Below are positions 5,374 to 5,830 of a stretch of DNA of 5,830 bases, piece by piece; the stretch's first letter is position 1; the number at the start of each line of letters is the position of its first letter. Below the pieces are notes generated by a model. That model was not told the origin of the DNA. It worked only from the letters and a program-made list of their open reading frames with translations, and did no database searches. Origin of the DNA: Calditrichota bacterium (GTDB taxonomy: Bacteria > Calditrichota > Calditrichia > Calditrichales > Calditrichaceae); assembly GCA_024278715.1 (NCBI GenBank), contig JAJRSN010000420.1:1-5830 (forward strand), written 5' to 3'. Both the position numbers and the translations under genes were made by a program.

Positions 5374-5424
5374 CTCGCTTAGCACCCCGCCAGGGCGGGA
5401 TTCAGCCAACTCGGCCACCTCTCC
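5374..5424 (-). pseudogene. tRNA-Ser remnant with palindromic insert (5' half)
   Basis: Read on the minus strand, the first 24 bases are identical to the intact tRNA-Ser(GCU) (5401-5424 equals 5317-5340). The GC-rich palindrome CCCGCC-AG-GGCGGG (5386-5399) follows. After that come TGCTAAGCGAG, the anticodon and 3' anticodon-stem strand (5374-5384 equals 5296-5306). Where the intact gene has ten bases (5307-5316), this copy has sixteen (5385-5400). The 5' anticodon-stem strand is therefore lost, and the variable arm, T-arm and acceptor 3' strand are absent. The sequence then becomes AT-rich until the intact tRNA starts 33 bases later. It is non-functional as a tRNA. It lies directly upstream of the intact gene, probably in the same transcript. 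Confidence 0.8.
5386..5399. repeat. GC-rich palindromic unit (also at 5178-5191)
   Basis: CCCGCC-AG-GGCGGG is a perfect 6-bp-arm palindrome. The other copy, CCCGTC-TG-GGCGGG at 5178-5191, has one arm mismatch that would be a G-U pair in one RNA strand. Both are followed on the + strand by ATTCAGCCA and a tRNA-Ser D-arm sequence, so palindrome and tRNA piece appear to travel as one unit. The GC content stands out against the AT-rich surroundings. Confidence 0.7.
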
Positions 5425-5464
5425 AAATACGTTATTTTTATTCTACACCTGTCATTCCTAAAAG

Positions 5465-5547
5465 CGGAGGATGAGGGACTCGAACCCCCAAGCCCGTAAG
5501 GGCGGCGGTTTTCAAGACCGCTGCGTTACCAATTACGCTAATCCTCC
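5465..5547 (-). tRNA. tRNA-Ser (anticodon UGA)
   Basis: Read on the minus strand, the acceptor GGAGGAT pairs with ATCCTCC, with discriminator G (5465). The D-arm has a short three-pair stem (GCG...CGC) around TAATTGGTAA. The anticodon arm GCGGT-CTTGAAA-ACCGC gives UGA, reading UCA and probably other UCN codons. The variable arm GCCC-TTAC-GGGC marks a class II tRNA. The T-arm is GGGGG-TTCGAGT-CCCTC with one G-U pair. CCA is not encoded. The long variable arm and discriminator G support serine identity. The loop differs by one base from the UCA anticodon loop of selenocysteine tRNA, but the seven-pair acceptor and short D-stem argue against that. Confidence 0.92.
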
Positions 5548-5671
5548 GTGTTCGCATAAGCGTATTGGTTTCTAAAGAACAAGTAATTTAAAGATTCAGA
5601 TTTTGAAATTCAAATATTTATCCTAAAAAACTTTCCGAATCTTTCTCTTCTCTTAAGCGCCTTCCCCCGAT

Positions 5672-5830
5672 TTATGTTCCGTCTTTAAAATACGTTTCGC
5701 AACTTATTTTAGCCGCTTTATCCCGAGCATTAAAATAAGGATCCCATTCCAACGCATCCTTATAAAATGTGCTCTCTTTCAACTTCTCCAATTTGGCGAC
5801 AATCGGCTCCAAACGCTCATATTGCATCAA
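5672..5830 (-). CDS. C-terminal end of an unrecognised protein (cut by window edge)
   Basis: The minus-strand frame is open from the window edge to a TAA at 5672-5674, giving 52 residues. It begins LMQYERLEPIVAKLEKLK and ends CETYFKDGT. The amphipathic, lysine/glutamate-rich helix and the segment ALEWDPYFNARDKAAKI (26-42) resemble the packing of TPR-like or other helical-repeat proteins, but that is a loose likeness, not an assignment. An ATG at 5827 is in frame, but no ribosome binding site can be seen before the edge, so a longer protein is more likely. The tRNA-Ser(UGA) gene starts 124 bases downstream on the same strand. Confidence 0.55.
   Translation of the reverse strand: MMQYERLEPIVAKLEKLKESTFYKDALEWDPYFNARDKAAKISCETYFKDGT

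Noticed and set aside
5374..5424. Split or intron-bearing tRNA
   Set aside because: The insert replaces the 5' anticodon-stem strand instead of interrupting an intact arm, and the two remnants do not add up to a full tRNA, so removing the palindrome would not restore one.

Overview
The window is bacterial DNA of moderate to low GC with AT-rich, repeat-bearing intergenic gaps. It holds five protein-coding genes (one cut by the right edge), two serine tRNA genes and two broken tRNA-Ser copies. Neither intact tRNA gene encodes its CCA end. The organism cannot be fixed from sequence alone. Corrinoid methyl transfer, a ROK regulator, a Clp1/Grc3-type polynucleotide kinase and CTTAAC-type intergenic repeats would fit an anaerobe of the FCB/Calditrichota kind, but that is a low-confidence impression.

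Left part (1-2155, + strand): after a gene-free leader with a 9-bp-arm palindrome and a plausible promoter come a cobalamin-binding corrinoid protein (362-1027) and a UroD-fold methyltransferase (1130-2155). Together they form the core of a corrinoid-dependent methyl-transfer (demethylation) unit. The corrinoid protein carries the methyl group on cobalt, and the UroD-like enzyme loads it or removes it. Neither a recognisable separate substrate methyltransferase (MtaB, MttB and similar) nor a reductive activator is in the window, so the methyl donor is unknown.

Middle part (2156-3793): a ROK-family regulator with an N-terminal winged helix (2354-3520) lies on the same strand. Its kinase and zinc motifs are degenerate, so it is probably a pure sensor/repressor, and it is a candidate controller of the methyl-transfer genes. 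The gaps on both sides of it hold two copies of the same intergenic repeat (AGCAGAAAGCAGT ... TGGAGAAGCCG followed by CTTAACS units). The second gap also holds a run of four degenerate 8-mers and a long-range inverted repeat.

Right part (3794-5830, - strand): a Clp1/Grc3-like P-loop polynucleotide 5'-kinase (3794-4675) is convergent with the ROK gene. About 575 bases without a credible gene follow, then the serine tRNA cluster. In transcription order this is tRNA-Ser(UGA), a chimeric 5' fragment of tRNA-Ser, intact tRNA-Ser(GCU), a hairpin, and a second chimeric tRNA-Ser remnant. Both remnants carry the same GC-rich palindrome at the same place, just after the D-arm sequence, which makes this the most unusual structure in the window. 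The right edge holds the C-terminus of an unrecognised protein.
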